DNA of 64,000 bases from Xiphophorus maculatus. Its lineage: Eukaryota > Chordata > Actinopteri > Cyprinodontiformes > Poeciliidae. Location: positions 24,317,968-24,381,967 of the forward strand of contig NC_036456.1 of NCBI RefSeq assembly GCF_002775205.1, read 5' to 3'. The notes under the pieces were generated by a model. The model did no database searches. It saw nothing but the letters and a program-made list of their open reading frames with translations, and had not been told where the DNA came from. Made by a program: the position numbers and the translations under genes. Positions 10,269 to 21,446 of this stretch are shown here, piece by piece (positions within the stretch are counted from its first letter, which is position 1; every line of letters begins with the position of its first letter).

Positions 10269-12080
10269 CAGACGTTTCTCTCTGGTCAGGTTGAGAGAAT
10301 CAGAAGGTCTGGAATGAAACTCCTTCCTCCTTAACAGTCTGAATTCACAACATCATCAAGGATCTTTTCCTCAGTTTTTCTCTTCTCTTTGTCTCTACAA
10401 AACATTTTGAATCCTAAAACTCAGAAACTGTCATTTTGCCTGATTTCCTCCAATCAGGCAAAACCTGATTATTATATTATTATTGCCTGTTGATTATTAA
10501 AAGACAACAAGTCCCATCAGGTCCCAGTTGCTGTTTGGGTGAATATTATCATCCAAAACCTCCAAAGAAATGAAAACTTTCTCTGATTAGTTGTGATGTG
10601 AAGATTGAATCCTCTGATATTTAAACCAGCTGGTTTTAGTGACAGCAGATCAACAACAACATGAAACCAAACTGAAATCCTGACAGAGGAGAGACTGAAG
10701 GAGGAAACGACAGAAACAGACGATGAACAGACAGACGGACGGATCTGTTCTCCTGTCATCTAAAGTCCAACAGTCTGATAGAATCAGGTTCTGTTCTGCT
10801 TCCTCCTGACGACCCAGAGACTCTGATCTCTACCAGAACCACATTCAGAACCAGAGTCAGTCTGACAGGAAAAGAGTTTCAGTAACATTTCTAGAACATC
10901 TGGACCTCAGAGTCTCTGACAGACTTTGTCCCAGAATCTGGATGGATTCATTTTGATATTTAAACTCTGATGGTTCATTTCAGTTTAAATAAATCCTCCC
11001 AGTTCCACCAGTTCAGTCTCTCTGTCTGAAACTGGGACGTCCTGAATGTGAAGAAAATAAATGTTTCACTTTCTGAAAGGATCTGGACAGTTTTCATCCT
11101 AGAAATACTGCAGACAGAACTACAGTTTCTAAGTTTTATTATCTAAATAAAAGCCTTGATGTTGTTGTGAATTCAGACTGTTTATAATAAATGATGTGAA
11201 GATGATGATTATTTTATGATTTTCTATCAACTGAATGTATTTTCTGAGCTCTGCACTGAATATATTCAGAGAAACTCTCCAGATCTCAGTTTTTCATTGT
11301 TAAAGTGTAGAAAATGAACCAGAGGCATGCTGGGAAATATAGTGACAAAACTGAACTTGAGATGTTGCTGAGTAAACTTGGCCTGCAGTGAAGAAGGAAA
11401 TGAGATCATATAATTTAATGTAGAATTAAGGTTTCTTCAGCCACATAAACAAACAAAAGTGATGAATAGAAACAGTTCAACTTCTCCTTTGTTGAGGTTC
11501 CTAGTAAAGTCGGTCAGAGCTGAGTTCTCTTTTTGTTGCATAAACTTTCTTTACTCACTTAATGTCATTGGTGACTGGGAGTACCAGGGTTTCGACCTCT
11601 CCCCTGACGTCCCGAAAGAGGGTCGAAAGACCTGAGTCCAAACTGACGATTCTGATGGCTCAAATTAGCATCCCTTCTTCAATTGTAAACGTGGCCGTTG
11701 ACCGTCAGACCAGAAAGGAGGAGTGGAAAATCATGCAAAACTGGTTATAGGATGCTAGCTAAAATCCTTGAGGTCAGTCGACCCGTCTCTGGGCTCCAAA
11801 GGTAGAAATGTTAACATAGGACCCTTCTCTGGTACTCACAGTGTTAATGTCCCTGTGGTGAAAACATGAGGTGAAGTGTATCGTCTCCCAAACCTCATGA
11901 TAAATGTTTCATCTGTAGGTTGGAGATTCACAAGCCTTTAATGTAAAACCAAAAGTTAGATAATATTGTTTCTTATTTATTTTTTTGGTCATATTACTTT
12001 CAGCATAAAATAGAAATACCTATCCTCCTGGATCTCAGTTTTCATCAAATATTAATAAATATTTCTGATTTCTCTCCCAG
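9936..12080. other. Non-coding stretch with a CTG microsatellite
   Basis: No exon with splice sites or homology was found. It contains a perfect (CTG)15 run at 10221-10265. The stretch 11560-11740 is relatively GC-rich with an open frame but resembles no protein I know. Confidence 0.4.
10221..10265 (+). repeat. Perfect (CTG)15 microsatellite
   Basis: Fifteen uninterrupted CTG units in non-coding DNA. No open frame or splice site suggests that it is translated. Confidence 0.95.
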
Positions 12081-12146
12081 CAGCTGCTGATCAGATCCAA
12101 ACTCAGAGACCAACTTTGACTCCAGAACCAGAAGAATAAGGAAAGG

Positions 12147-12206
<60 letters not shown>

Positions 12207-12346
12207 CTGTGGGACTGACAGCAGCAGCTCTGATGTTTCTTCTTTCTTATTTTTTAGTGAAATGTTTTCTGCCAGCAGATGTTTATTTTAGTAATGATAA
12301 AGAGACAAGAGAGACTTCAGTCACTTTATCGTTGGAAACACTTTGA
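12081..12346 (+). pseudogene. Orphan transmembrane exon with nonsense codon and poly-isoleucine run
   Basis: After an acceptor TTTCTCTCCCAG the frame reads AADQIQTQRPTLTPEPE, the same stalk as in genes 56117-57006 and 59367-59599. It then hits TAA at 12137-12139, where its relatives have CGA. Beyond the stop the same frame stays open to TGA at 12344-12346. That part encodes 19 isoleucines from (ATC)19, then VGLTAAALMFLLSYFLV as membrane segment and a cytoplasmic part ending SLETL. No V exon was found between 7500 and 12080. It could be an unused 3' exon of the upstream gene or the relic of another copy. Confidence 0.75.
12149..12205 (+). repeat. (ATC)19 microsatellite inside a TM exon
   Basis: Nineteen perfect ATC units that lie in frame in the transmembrane exon and would encode isoleucine. 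The intact relative at 56831-56842 has only a few ATC/TTC codons at the matching place (FII), so this is a repeat expansion. Confidence 0.95.
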
Positions 12347-14274
12347 TCAGAATGAGAGGAATGTAGATTTGTAGCATCAACACAACAAACTCATTTATTT
12401 GGTCGATTATTTTCAGCAGCTGAAAGATTTTAAAACTGAAACTCGACATAAATGAGCCTCAATAAAGATAATTTAATCTAAGATTGTTGTTTATTTTTTA
12501 CGTTCAGTGTTTCAGGTTTGATCTGATTTTCTTCCTTCTGTTCATGAACCAGCAGCATAGTGATGTTCTGGTTCTGACCCGTCCAGCTGCAGCTGGTTCT
12601 GACCCGCTGGCTGCTGGAAACAAACGTTCTGGACTCAACCAGAACCTGGAACCAGAACCTGGAACCAGAACCCTGATCTGAGCTGCTTTAAGCTGCAGCA
12701 GCTGATGAACCAGTGAAGCTCTGGATCTGCTCCACTGGTTCTGGTTCTGATGGTTCTGCTGGAAATCAATCCAGATTTCTTCCCTCATGTTGTCAGAACC
12801 TGATTCACTGCAGAAGCTTTTAACCTCCAACATGAGCTGCAGCTGTTTGGACCTCAGCAGAAACAATCCAGCTGCTGGATCTGACCTCAGACCAGTTCTA
12901 CCATCAAGGGTTATACTGGAGCGCCACCTGGTGGTGGAGTTAGGAACTGTGAGCGTATAGAGCTGAAGGTCTGAGTGATGGACTGACTGGATCAGTTCAG
13001 TTTGATTTGTTCTGTTTTTATACTTTTTCCATCATTAAGATTCAACGTTAAGTTTTATCTTCTAAAATTTATGATAAAATTTATGTTTTATTTTGTTTAT
13101 ATAATAACATATTGGACAAAAAACAAAAAGGTAAAACCCACATTAAGGCTGAATGAGTTTATTTATAGAAAGTGATGAAGAGGAGCTGCTGCTTCAGAAA
13201 TGTTAAATATCTGGACATCGATCAGCTGATCAATTTTTTACTGGACTTTTTTCTACTTTATAAAACTTTTGTTATTTAAAATGATTAATTCTGCTGTTTG
13301 TTTCTTATATAAGCATCAACACACAAACTTTATAATAATAATAATAATATCAGAGTCTTTACAATCCAACAGAGTATCAGCCCGTATCATGACCACCTGT
13401 GTGTCAAAATTAAAACATTTATTTCTATTTCATTTTCTCCTATGTGAGAAAAATATGAGCAAATATTTAAATGTATTTTTAGTCTTAATCTCTCTTAACA
13501 AAACTTAGAAACTAAATTATTTTCCAGCTGCTCTGAGATTTCTGCAGACTTTGTTTGTTTAAATGAACTTTATCTTTAAAACAACACAAGTTCACACAGA
13601 CAGACGTTTGCAATCAGTTTATTGATTCACTGACATTAAAGTTACAGAAAAACATGAAGGAAATTTTTTCATTTTGCGAAAGTTTCTTTGAATTTGTCAT
13701 GAAGCATCAGAAATCTAAAATGTGTTTTTGTGTTTGGAGAAATATGAATATAATGAAGAATTTGGACACATTTAAAGCTTTTTTTTATCCAAACAGTTTC
13801 TGCTGATATATATGAATTGTAACATGAGAGTAAATTACAGAAAGAGAAAAAGTTTCATTCAATATGAGAGCAAAGTTTCTGAAATTGAAACTGAGTTACA
13901 TAAATTTTAAAAACATTTAAGCATAAATAAATCCAGATCCATCAAGTATTTTGTCTCCTTCTTTAAACTTTTCCTTCTTAGTTTGGCTCCTCCTTCACCG
14001 ACTTTATTAACCTGTAAAATTAGAGCGATGTTTCTGTTCAAGTATTTTAATTAAATACCCTTAAATTATATAATTAAAGGGTATTTAAATTAAATAATTT
14101 AAAAGGAAAAAAAATAAATAAATAATAGATTACAAATCAAATTCATCGCTTAAGGTTATAAGTTTCATAGCTTTAGAGTTGGTGCACAATCTTAAAGAGT
14201 CCAAAAAACATCTTACTCTAAAAACAGTGAGGTTGGGTTTGTTTTTAGCAAATTTACAGCTCTAACCCACAGAG
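12347..14274. other. Non-coding stretch
   Basis: No gene recognised. 12560-12760 is rich in GGTTCTG and CCAGAACC heptamers, including two tandem CTGGAACCAGAAC units near 12648, and can form local hairpins. 13800-13870 repeats about 70 bases also seen at 9708-9765 and 42361-42420. Confidence 0.4.
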
Positions 14275-14800
14275 CCCGACCGGGCTCAGCCCGAAAAGAG
14301 CCCATTGGCTCTGGCTAGAAATAGTCGGACTCGGGCTGTGCTGTGGTGGCGCAGGGGGTTAGCACGCAGCACGTTTGGAGGCCTTAGTCCTGGAAACGGA
14401 CGTTGAGGGTTCGACGACCCTTGCCGCATGTCTTCCCCCCTCTCCTCGCCCTCCTTCCTGTCTGCCTACTGTCACAAAAATACGAGCCACTAGAAACCCA
14501 AAAACTCTTTGGACTCACTGCAGTGCATGGCTCTGGTTCTGGAGCCAGTCTCCTTGAAAGGGTTTGGATGTTCTCCCACCCTGGAGTTGCCCCTTGTGAG
14601 AGGCGCTGGGCAGGAGTGGGCTGACTTGTTGCCTCCCGTCTTGGTGCCTGTACGTTGGGGGGAACAAGAGGACAGCCTCTCCCTCTACCTACGGGTTTGG
14701 GTCGGGTTCTGACTGTTTAGCCAGCCTTTTTAAGTCCTTGGAGGGGGTACTGGAGAGTGCCCCTCCTGGGCACTGCCTTGTTATCCTGGAGGGGTTTTCT
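14275..14800 (+). mobile_element. RTE/Rex3-like LINE 5' fragment, split by a SINE
   Basis: 14275-14336 and about 14516-14800 match, in opposite orientation, the endonuclease-coding part of the Rex3-like element at 16376-18120 (for example CTAGAAATAGTCGGACTC and GGCTCTGGTTCTGGAGCCAG). A SINE has landed between the two parts. The reading frame is broken many times, so it is inert. Confidence 0.7.
14337..14515 (+). mobile_element. tRNA-headed SINE nested in a LINE
   Basis: Same tRNA-like head as at 4088 (GTGGCGCAGGGGGTTAGCAC, then GGGTTCGACGACCC near the B box). GGACTC occurs on both sides (about 14327-14332 and 14511-14516), consistent with a short target duplication. Confidence 0.75.
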
Positions 14801-15975
14801 CCGCAGGGTCTCTGGGCTCCCTTAGAGAAAGGCTGAGAAGCCAAGAAATCCAGGAGTCATTGATGTTTGTACATATATCCAGGGTTTCCCCCAGCGCATT
14901 ATAAGCCCCCCGACCTCCGACATCGAGGTAGGAGTCCAGATTAAACCCCACCGTGTTGCTCTGCTGTGCAGCTCTATGTGAACTGCAGGTATAACATGTA
15001 GTTGTGCTTAAAGAGGAGCGTTGAGTGAGCAGTGAGAAGGATTTATCTCTGTGAACCAAGAATTATGTCTGGCATTTCCATCTGAACACGCTGCCCAGCG
15101 TGGCTCTGTGTCTGCACTAAAGTTTCATTTGCTCAAAGAAACAAAGTCAGTTTTAGTGACTGAAAATCTGCAGCTGAACCTGAAACACGTGAAGAGACAC
15201 AATCTGCCTGGAAACAAGGAAAACTGATATCAGAGGAGAAATGATCGAGTGGAAATGAGTCTGGATGGAAAAATGTCTTTATGCCATCAGTTTGGAGCAA
15301 ATGTCAGAGTTTCTCTGGATTCATATTCTCTGATTCTTTAATTGTTTATTCTGAACATCTTTACTGAACGTCTCTGAGGATTCAGTCACATTTAATCACA
15401 GGCTGACCTGAACATCCAACACTGTATTAACTCTTTATTTCCTCATCCTGGATCCAGATGTTGAACCTGAAGCTGCTTCGATCGGAGGAGAAATCCTCAG
15501 AAGAAGGAGGATAAAAAGTTTGATGTGAAGCTGCAGAGTGAAACACAGAGGAAGAGGAGGAGCTGCTGTGCTCAGGTGGAGACATATAATAAATAGATAA
15601 TAATAATAATATAATCTGGAGACATTTTAGAAACAAACATCAGAGATGTTTTATAATCCACCAGTATGAACCGCCTTCATGCTTCAGCTTTTTAATTCTC
15701 AACAGGATCTGAAAGGAGTAAAAACACAACTTAGAAGCTGCAATGTGTGGTTTTCTCTACATGGTGGCGCTCTAAGCTCTGAGTAAAAGCTGCTCAGCAG
15801 AGAAAGTTAGTATTTCTGTGGCACCCGAGTGGTGTACCTAATAAATAACTGCAGGGATTGTGGACAGAGTTTTAAAACAGCCCAATAAAATTTACAGTAA
15901 TTTATTTAAAAGGTGAATAATTTAAAGGAGACGTAGGCAGTCCTTGACGGCAAAGTCAATAAACAAGTCTGTAAC
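14801..15975. other. Non-coding stretch
   Basis: No gene seen. 15735-15800 is the reverse complement of the short repeat at 9150-9215 and 41800-41870 (GAGCGCCACCATGT... core). No conserved frame. Confidence 0.4.
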
Positions 15976-16370
15976 ATAGACTCTTAGCTGGCCCAAGGGG
16001 GGGTGCGGTCCTCTATTGCTCCCAATCCTTTTGGCTCGGTCCGACCGATCCTCCGGTCCCTGGCGAACCTCGGCAGCGATCCAGCCGCTCCCCCTCCTAC
16101 AGCCGGCCCCCTGATCCTTGACGGCGACCAGTCAGGTGACTCGCTGCCCTCAACAGCAGCCAGACTGGTACTTAGTGATGCGTCCGGCAACACCGATGCG
16201 TCGGCGCATGCATCAAGCCCAGAGACCAAAACCCCGTGTTGGTGCGCGTATTGCTTCCAGCAAGTCATGTGACCGATACAGGAACTGTTTCGAAATGACA
16301 CTGATGCACCAAACTGTGTTTATAAGGAAGCGAATCTATCAGCGGGATGCATTTGCCAAAAGACTTCTTG
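15976..16370. other. GC-rich segment of unknown origin abutting a LINE
   Basis: Open frames of 89-114 codons exist on both strands, which reflects base composition. None resembles a known protein to me. It touches the broken edge of the LINE at 16376, so it may be another transposon piece. Confidence 0.3.
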
Positions 16371-16375
16371 ATCTT

Positions 16376-18120
16376 TTACGGTACAGGAGGTCTTCGAAGT
16401 ATTCTGCCCACCGGCCCACAACGTCCCGAGTAGAGGTCAGCAGCACACCATCCCCACTATAAACAGTGTTGGTGCTGTACTGCTTCCCCCTCCTGAGACG
16501 TGGGATGGTGGACCAGAATCGCCTCAAAGCCATGCGGAAGTCTTTCTCCATGGTCTCTTCAAACTCCTCCCACTCCTGAGTTTTTGCCTCAGCAACCACC
16601 CAAGCCGCATGTCGCTTTGCTCGCCGGTACCCATCAGCTGCTGCCCCACAGGCCAAAAAGACCCGATAGGACTCCTTCATTAGCCTGACAGCATCCCTCA
16701 TCGAAAGGTGTCCACCAAAGGGTTCGGGGGTTGCCACTGCAACAGGCACCGACAACCTTGCGGCCACAGCTCCGATAAGCCGCCTCAACAATGGAGACAC
16801 GGAACATGGTCCACTCAGACTCAGTGTCCCCTACCTCCCACGGAACGTGTTCAAAGTTTTGCCGGAGATGGGAGTTAAAGCTCCGTCTCACAGGGGATTC
16901 CGCCAGACGTTCCCAGCAGACCCTCACAACACGTTTGGGCCTGCCAGGTCTGACCGGCTTTCGCCCCCACCACCGGAGCCAACTCACCACCAGGTAGTGG
17001 TCAGTGGACAGCTCCGCACCTCTCTTCACCTGAGTGTTCAAGACATACGGCCACAGATTCAATAAAACGATGACAAAGTTGATCATTGAACTGCGGCCTA
17101 GGGTGTCCTGGTGCCAATTGCACATATGGACACCCTTAGGCTTGAACATGGTGTTTGTTATGGACAATCCATGACGAGCACAGAAGTCCAACGACAGAAC
17201 ACCGCTCAAGTTCAGATTGGGGGGGGGCGTTATTCCCAACCACGCCCCTCCAGGTCTCACTGTCATTGCCCACGTGAGTGTTGAAGTCCCCCAGCAGAAC
17301 AAGGGAGTCCCCAGGAGGGGCACTCTCCAGTACCCCCTCTAAGGACTCCAAGAAGGGTGGGTAAGCTGAACTGTCATTCAGACCGTAAGCACAAACGACA
17401 GTCAGGACCCGTCACCCCACCCGGAGGGCGGGGGGAGGCTACCCTCTCGTTCACCGGGGTAAACCCCAACATACTGGCGCTGAGATGGGAGGCAACAAGT
17501 ATGCCCACTCCTGCCTGACACCTCTCACCTTGGGCAACTCCAGAGTGGAAGTATGTCCAGCCCCTCTCAAGGAGATTGGTTCCAGAACCAGAGCCGTGCG
17601 TCGAGACCGACTATTTCTAGCTCGAACCTCTCGACCTCACACACTAGCTCCGACTCCTTCACCACCAGAGAGGTGGCATTCCACGTCCCAAGAGCCAGCT
17701 TCTGCAACCGAGGATCGGACCGCCAGGGTCCCCTCCCTCGGCCGCCACCTATCACACAATGCACCCAACCCCTTTGGCCCCTCTCACGGGTGGTGGGCCC
17801 ATGGGAGGGGGGGGCATGTTTCCTCTTTAAGGTGAGCCCAGCAGGGCTCCATGGGAAAAACCCCGGCCACCAGGCGCTCACCATTGTGCCCCCCCTCCTA
17901 TCTCCAGAGTGGGGCCCTGGTGACCCACGTCCGGGTGAGGGAACACGAAGCCCAATGTTTTCTTTCGTCATTGGGGTCTTTGGGCTGCGCTTTGTCTGGT
18001 CCCTCACCTAGGACATGTTTGCCTTGGGTGACCCTACCAGGTGCATAAAGCCCCAGACAGCAAAGCTCCTCGGATCATCGGGGCACTCAAACCCCTCCAC
18101 CACGATAAGGTGGCAGCCCA
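16376..18120 (-). mobile_element. RTE/Rex3-like LINE, 5' part with endonuclease domain, frameshifted
   Basis: On the minus strand the order is 5' leader, LGTWNATSL start of the AP endonuclease, [13 protein letters not shown] (catalytic motif), [25 protein letters not shown]-like segment, ELSTDHYLVVSWLRW, then the linker to the RT (SPLLRRLI... in another frame, FWSTIPRLRRGKQ). At least four frame changes are needed to read through. It stops at EYFEDLL, before the RT catalytic region; the 3' half is missing. Same family as the RT part at 39307-40759. Confidence 0.85.
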
Positions 18121-20130
18121 AGCAGAGGCAAATCCAGTTTTGAATATATATTTGATTTGTGGAATAAAAGTAAGCTCCCTGCTAAATAGATTCCCCAGGT
18201 TCCTGATTTATTAGGAACGATTAGGACTGATCTGTGTCTCCTTGGGGCCAAACAAACTGGTCCAATCAGTGACCTCTGTGGTACTCCATGTCTAGCTGTG
18301 GTTTGTGAGGAAATAATTTATTCAAACTGCAGTTTTTCAAATATAAATATAAATTAAACTTGCCTGGTGCTGTTTGCTCGATCCTTACGGCACAAAGCAT
18401 AAAGAGATTGTTGTGATCTACTGGATCAAAACCAGTACACAAGTCTGTACTGGACAGTCACAGAGATCTAACAGAACCAGTACTGTCCATTATCTTGGGT
18501 CAGAGTATCATTGGTGTTTTTGTGTTCTGAAACGGGCCTACAGTGGCACAAAACTAGTGCAAGGAAAATTAAAATAGATTCACAGATAGATCAACACAAG
18601 TACATGCAGCTTCAGTGTTTTGGTTTGTTTTTTGTTTGGATCTGGCTGCTAATAACAGGACAAACAGGCTGGCTTTGACAAAATGGCCGCTCTGCTTCCT
18701 GCTTCATCTTAAACTCTGTGGTTACATTTGTACAGGCAAAGCATTTCAGATCTCTGAGAATATATTGAATTAGGTTTGAATAATATATTTGAAAGAAATG
18801 CAACAATATTTTTAAAGGGTTTTTATTTTCAAGAATCAAAATTTCTCAGCTCATATTTTACAACATGCAAAAACATTTATTAATACAACAGACAATGTTT
18901 TAGTGTTTTAGAAAGCATTAAAAACAAAAAAAGAAAAATACCAATCATTTTTCTTATATATATATATATATATATATATACAGTTCAGACCAAAAGTTTG
19001 GACACAAAAAAAAAAAGTCCGACAGATCGGAAGGTACAAAACTATCACTGCACCTGACCTGCAAGAGCACAACCACCTCTCCAACGCTCATCATGAGCGC
19101 GTCGCACAAAAGCAGCACAAACCTAAACCACTAAAGCAGCGCACAATTTTTTTTTTTTTTACACAAACGATGCTAAATCATAAAGACAAGGAAGCGAAGC
19201 TGTGAGATCCACGGAAAGAGGAGGATGTTGATTCCCAGGTTCAGGTGATGTCAGACGTCCAAAGGAGGAGAAGGTGAAGCAACAATGTTTGCTTAATTTT
19301 TACTCTTGTGGGAAACGTTTCGACTAGATTAAATTGTTTAAGCCACAGTCTTAGCGCGACGCTCAGGAAGAGCGGCAGATGTCAGCTAACGGGTGGCTCA
19401 TCAGCTCTCCAGTTCGGTAAACATCAAAGAAGCTCAGAAACCGGCGACCCGCCAGAACCGACACTGTAAAAAGCTCCAGCGACATCCAAACCGCTCGTAG
19501 AACTACGGGAGGTTCAAACTCCTGTCATTCATTTTTATCAGAAAAAGCGCCAAGCCACCAGATAAACAAAAGTAAACTGACCAATAAGATTTAAGCTTTG
19601 CGTGCCCTTTGACCCCCACAGACTCAGACCTGTGCTACGTACAAGATGTTTTGACACATAAGATCTTTTTTATCCTCCACAATTTTGTTAATTGTAAAGA
19701 GAGTTCAATAATAAAAATTTCAGAAATTATTCTTTTCTTTTTTTACTTCAAGGAAAATCTTAAGGTAGGCAGAGCTGCTGCAGCCGAGCAGCTGCAGGCG
19801 CTGCTGCCCTCCGATAAAATCCTGCAGGCGTCTGTGCAGTTCTGAACTTTAACCATAGAGAAGAGTTTTATGCATAAAGCAATTTATTTTAAACATTTTT
19901 TGTAATTTACTTTTTAAAAAAAATCAAAATATAAACAAATGTTATTAATTCAATGTAAAAACATTAAATAAAATAATTTATTTGGCAGTGCTCCCTAATG
20001 ACAATGGATATTTTAAGAACTTGCTCTGTGGGCGACTGACAAGGTCCTCTCGGGCGACCGGGGGCCCGCGGGCCCCGTGTTGGTGACCCCTGCCATAGAG
20101 GGTCCAGAAATTCTTTGGGAACCACTGCTG
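18121..20130. other. Non-coding stretch with transposon ends
   Basis: (TA)n at 18955-18980 is directly followed by CAGTTCAGACCAAAAGTTTG (18981-19000), a Tc1-like end. 20040-20095 reads, inverted, CAGGGGTCACCAACACGGGG with the GC-rich GCCCGCGGGC next to it, typical of a hAT-type terminus. 19010-19620 is unfamiliar and may be a further element. No gene recognised. Confidence 0.45.
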
Positions 20131-20293
20131 TAAATAATGACACTTTTAATGCAAAGTTGCTCTAAAAGTTGCATTAAAAGTCTATTAAAATGACAACTTT
20201 GCATTGAAGTGTCATTATTTACAAAATAATGCAAAGCTGACACTTTTAAAGCAACTTTTAGAGCAACTTTATATTAAAAGTGTCATTATTTAC
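20131..20293. repeat. Foldback (long imperfect palindrome)
   Basis: Starts TAAATAATGACACTTTTAAT and ends with the complementary ATTAAAAGTGTCATTATTTA; inside, a second pair built from GCAAAGTTG/CAACTTTGC makes nested stems. Sequence after it, to about 20410, resembles a common fish MITE ending CTAATAAAGTGTTAC. Confidence 0.75.
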
Positions 20294-21446
20294 CTAATGA
20301 CACTTCATGACAACAGTCATAGACATTCATGAAGACTCCTTCAGGTGTTATTTCATGTTTATGATAGAGTCATGTCAGTCTTATGCACACCATGTCTAAT
20401 AAAGTGTTACAGTTTTTTTCTTTGCATTAAAGCCATTTTTTTAATCTGAGGATAAAGCAAATAAAATAATCCTGATACTTAATATCATGATAGGAGTTTC
20501 ACTGTTCTTTTCTACAGTCCTAAAAGAAATAAATGAATTTGACAATCTTTCATCTTCTCTGTTTTTTGTTTTCAGGATAGAAACAGTCACATATTTATCT
20601 GATGTGAGTTTCTGCTGTCGGTTTAGTAGAAAGATTGATATGTTTGTATTTAGTGTTGGATGATGAATGTTGGAAAGCATCAACATCTCAGATGTTTTTT
20701 CAAGACTTTCATTCAAAGTAAATAAATAAATTCCAAAATTTTACTTTAAAAATTGACGACTATGTCATAAAATGCAGGGATAAGGTAAATAATTTGGGTT
20801 ATAACGCTGTTATACGTCTGTTACACTGCAACCTACCATTCATATGGACGCACACTCAAACAAAATAACAAAACCACCTTCAAACACCACGTCCGCTGAC
20901 CTGCACGGCTTCTCAAACAATGTTTTGGTTTGAAAAAGAACTACTACTCACAGACGGCCGCGCCACCTGGTGACGAAGCTAGGAACTACAACATGGCCTT
21001 CAGAACAATTTGGGTGAGTGGTTTGATCCTTCTCATTTAAGAGGTAACGAGGCTTTGAGCATAACAAGAGTGTGAGCATTAAAAATAAGATTCACTGACA
21101 GAAATTAAATTAAAAACCTTTTGTAGGAACAAGCTGGGGATCAAGTCTGTCAACTTTTGAATGTATTAAAAAATACTTTTCAAGAAAAATCAGTTTTCAA
21201 AAGCTGAGTAAGAGACTCTAAACTACAGAAACAGTTATGGACATAAAATGTTCTTTTTTAACTTACATGATTCTTCATCCTTTTTTTTATCTCAAGAAAA
21301 GATAATTAAATCTTTGATCTAATATGAAGGATTTGCTTTTGGGTTTAATGCATACAGTTTTTTCATTATTATTCACAGTTCTATACATGCAACAGCTTTC
21401 ATACCAACAAGTGATATGAAGGAGATTTCAGGTCAGAATGATGAAT
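20294..21446. other. Non-coding stretch downstream of the minus-strand Ig gene
   Basis: No exon recognised. The right part is presumably 3' UTR and flank of the gene ending at 21447. Confidence 0.35.

Noticed and set aside
14341..14400. Possible tRNA gene
   Set aside because: Only the A- and B-box head of a SINE; no cloverleaf, and a near-identical head is at 4088.
16003..16462. Overlapping open frames on both strands in GC-rich sequence
   Set aside because: No domain or codon signal; long only because GC-rich DNA has few stops.
17485..18048. Three plus-strand open frames of 65-152 codons
   Set aside because: Complementary to the 5' part of the Rex3-like LINE; proline/serine-rich translations with no homology.
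18955..18980. Regular TA repeat considered as a regulatory array or CRISPR-like repeat
   Set aside because: Plain dinucleotide microsatellite; no spacer structure, and the genome is a vertebrate.
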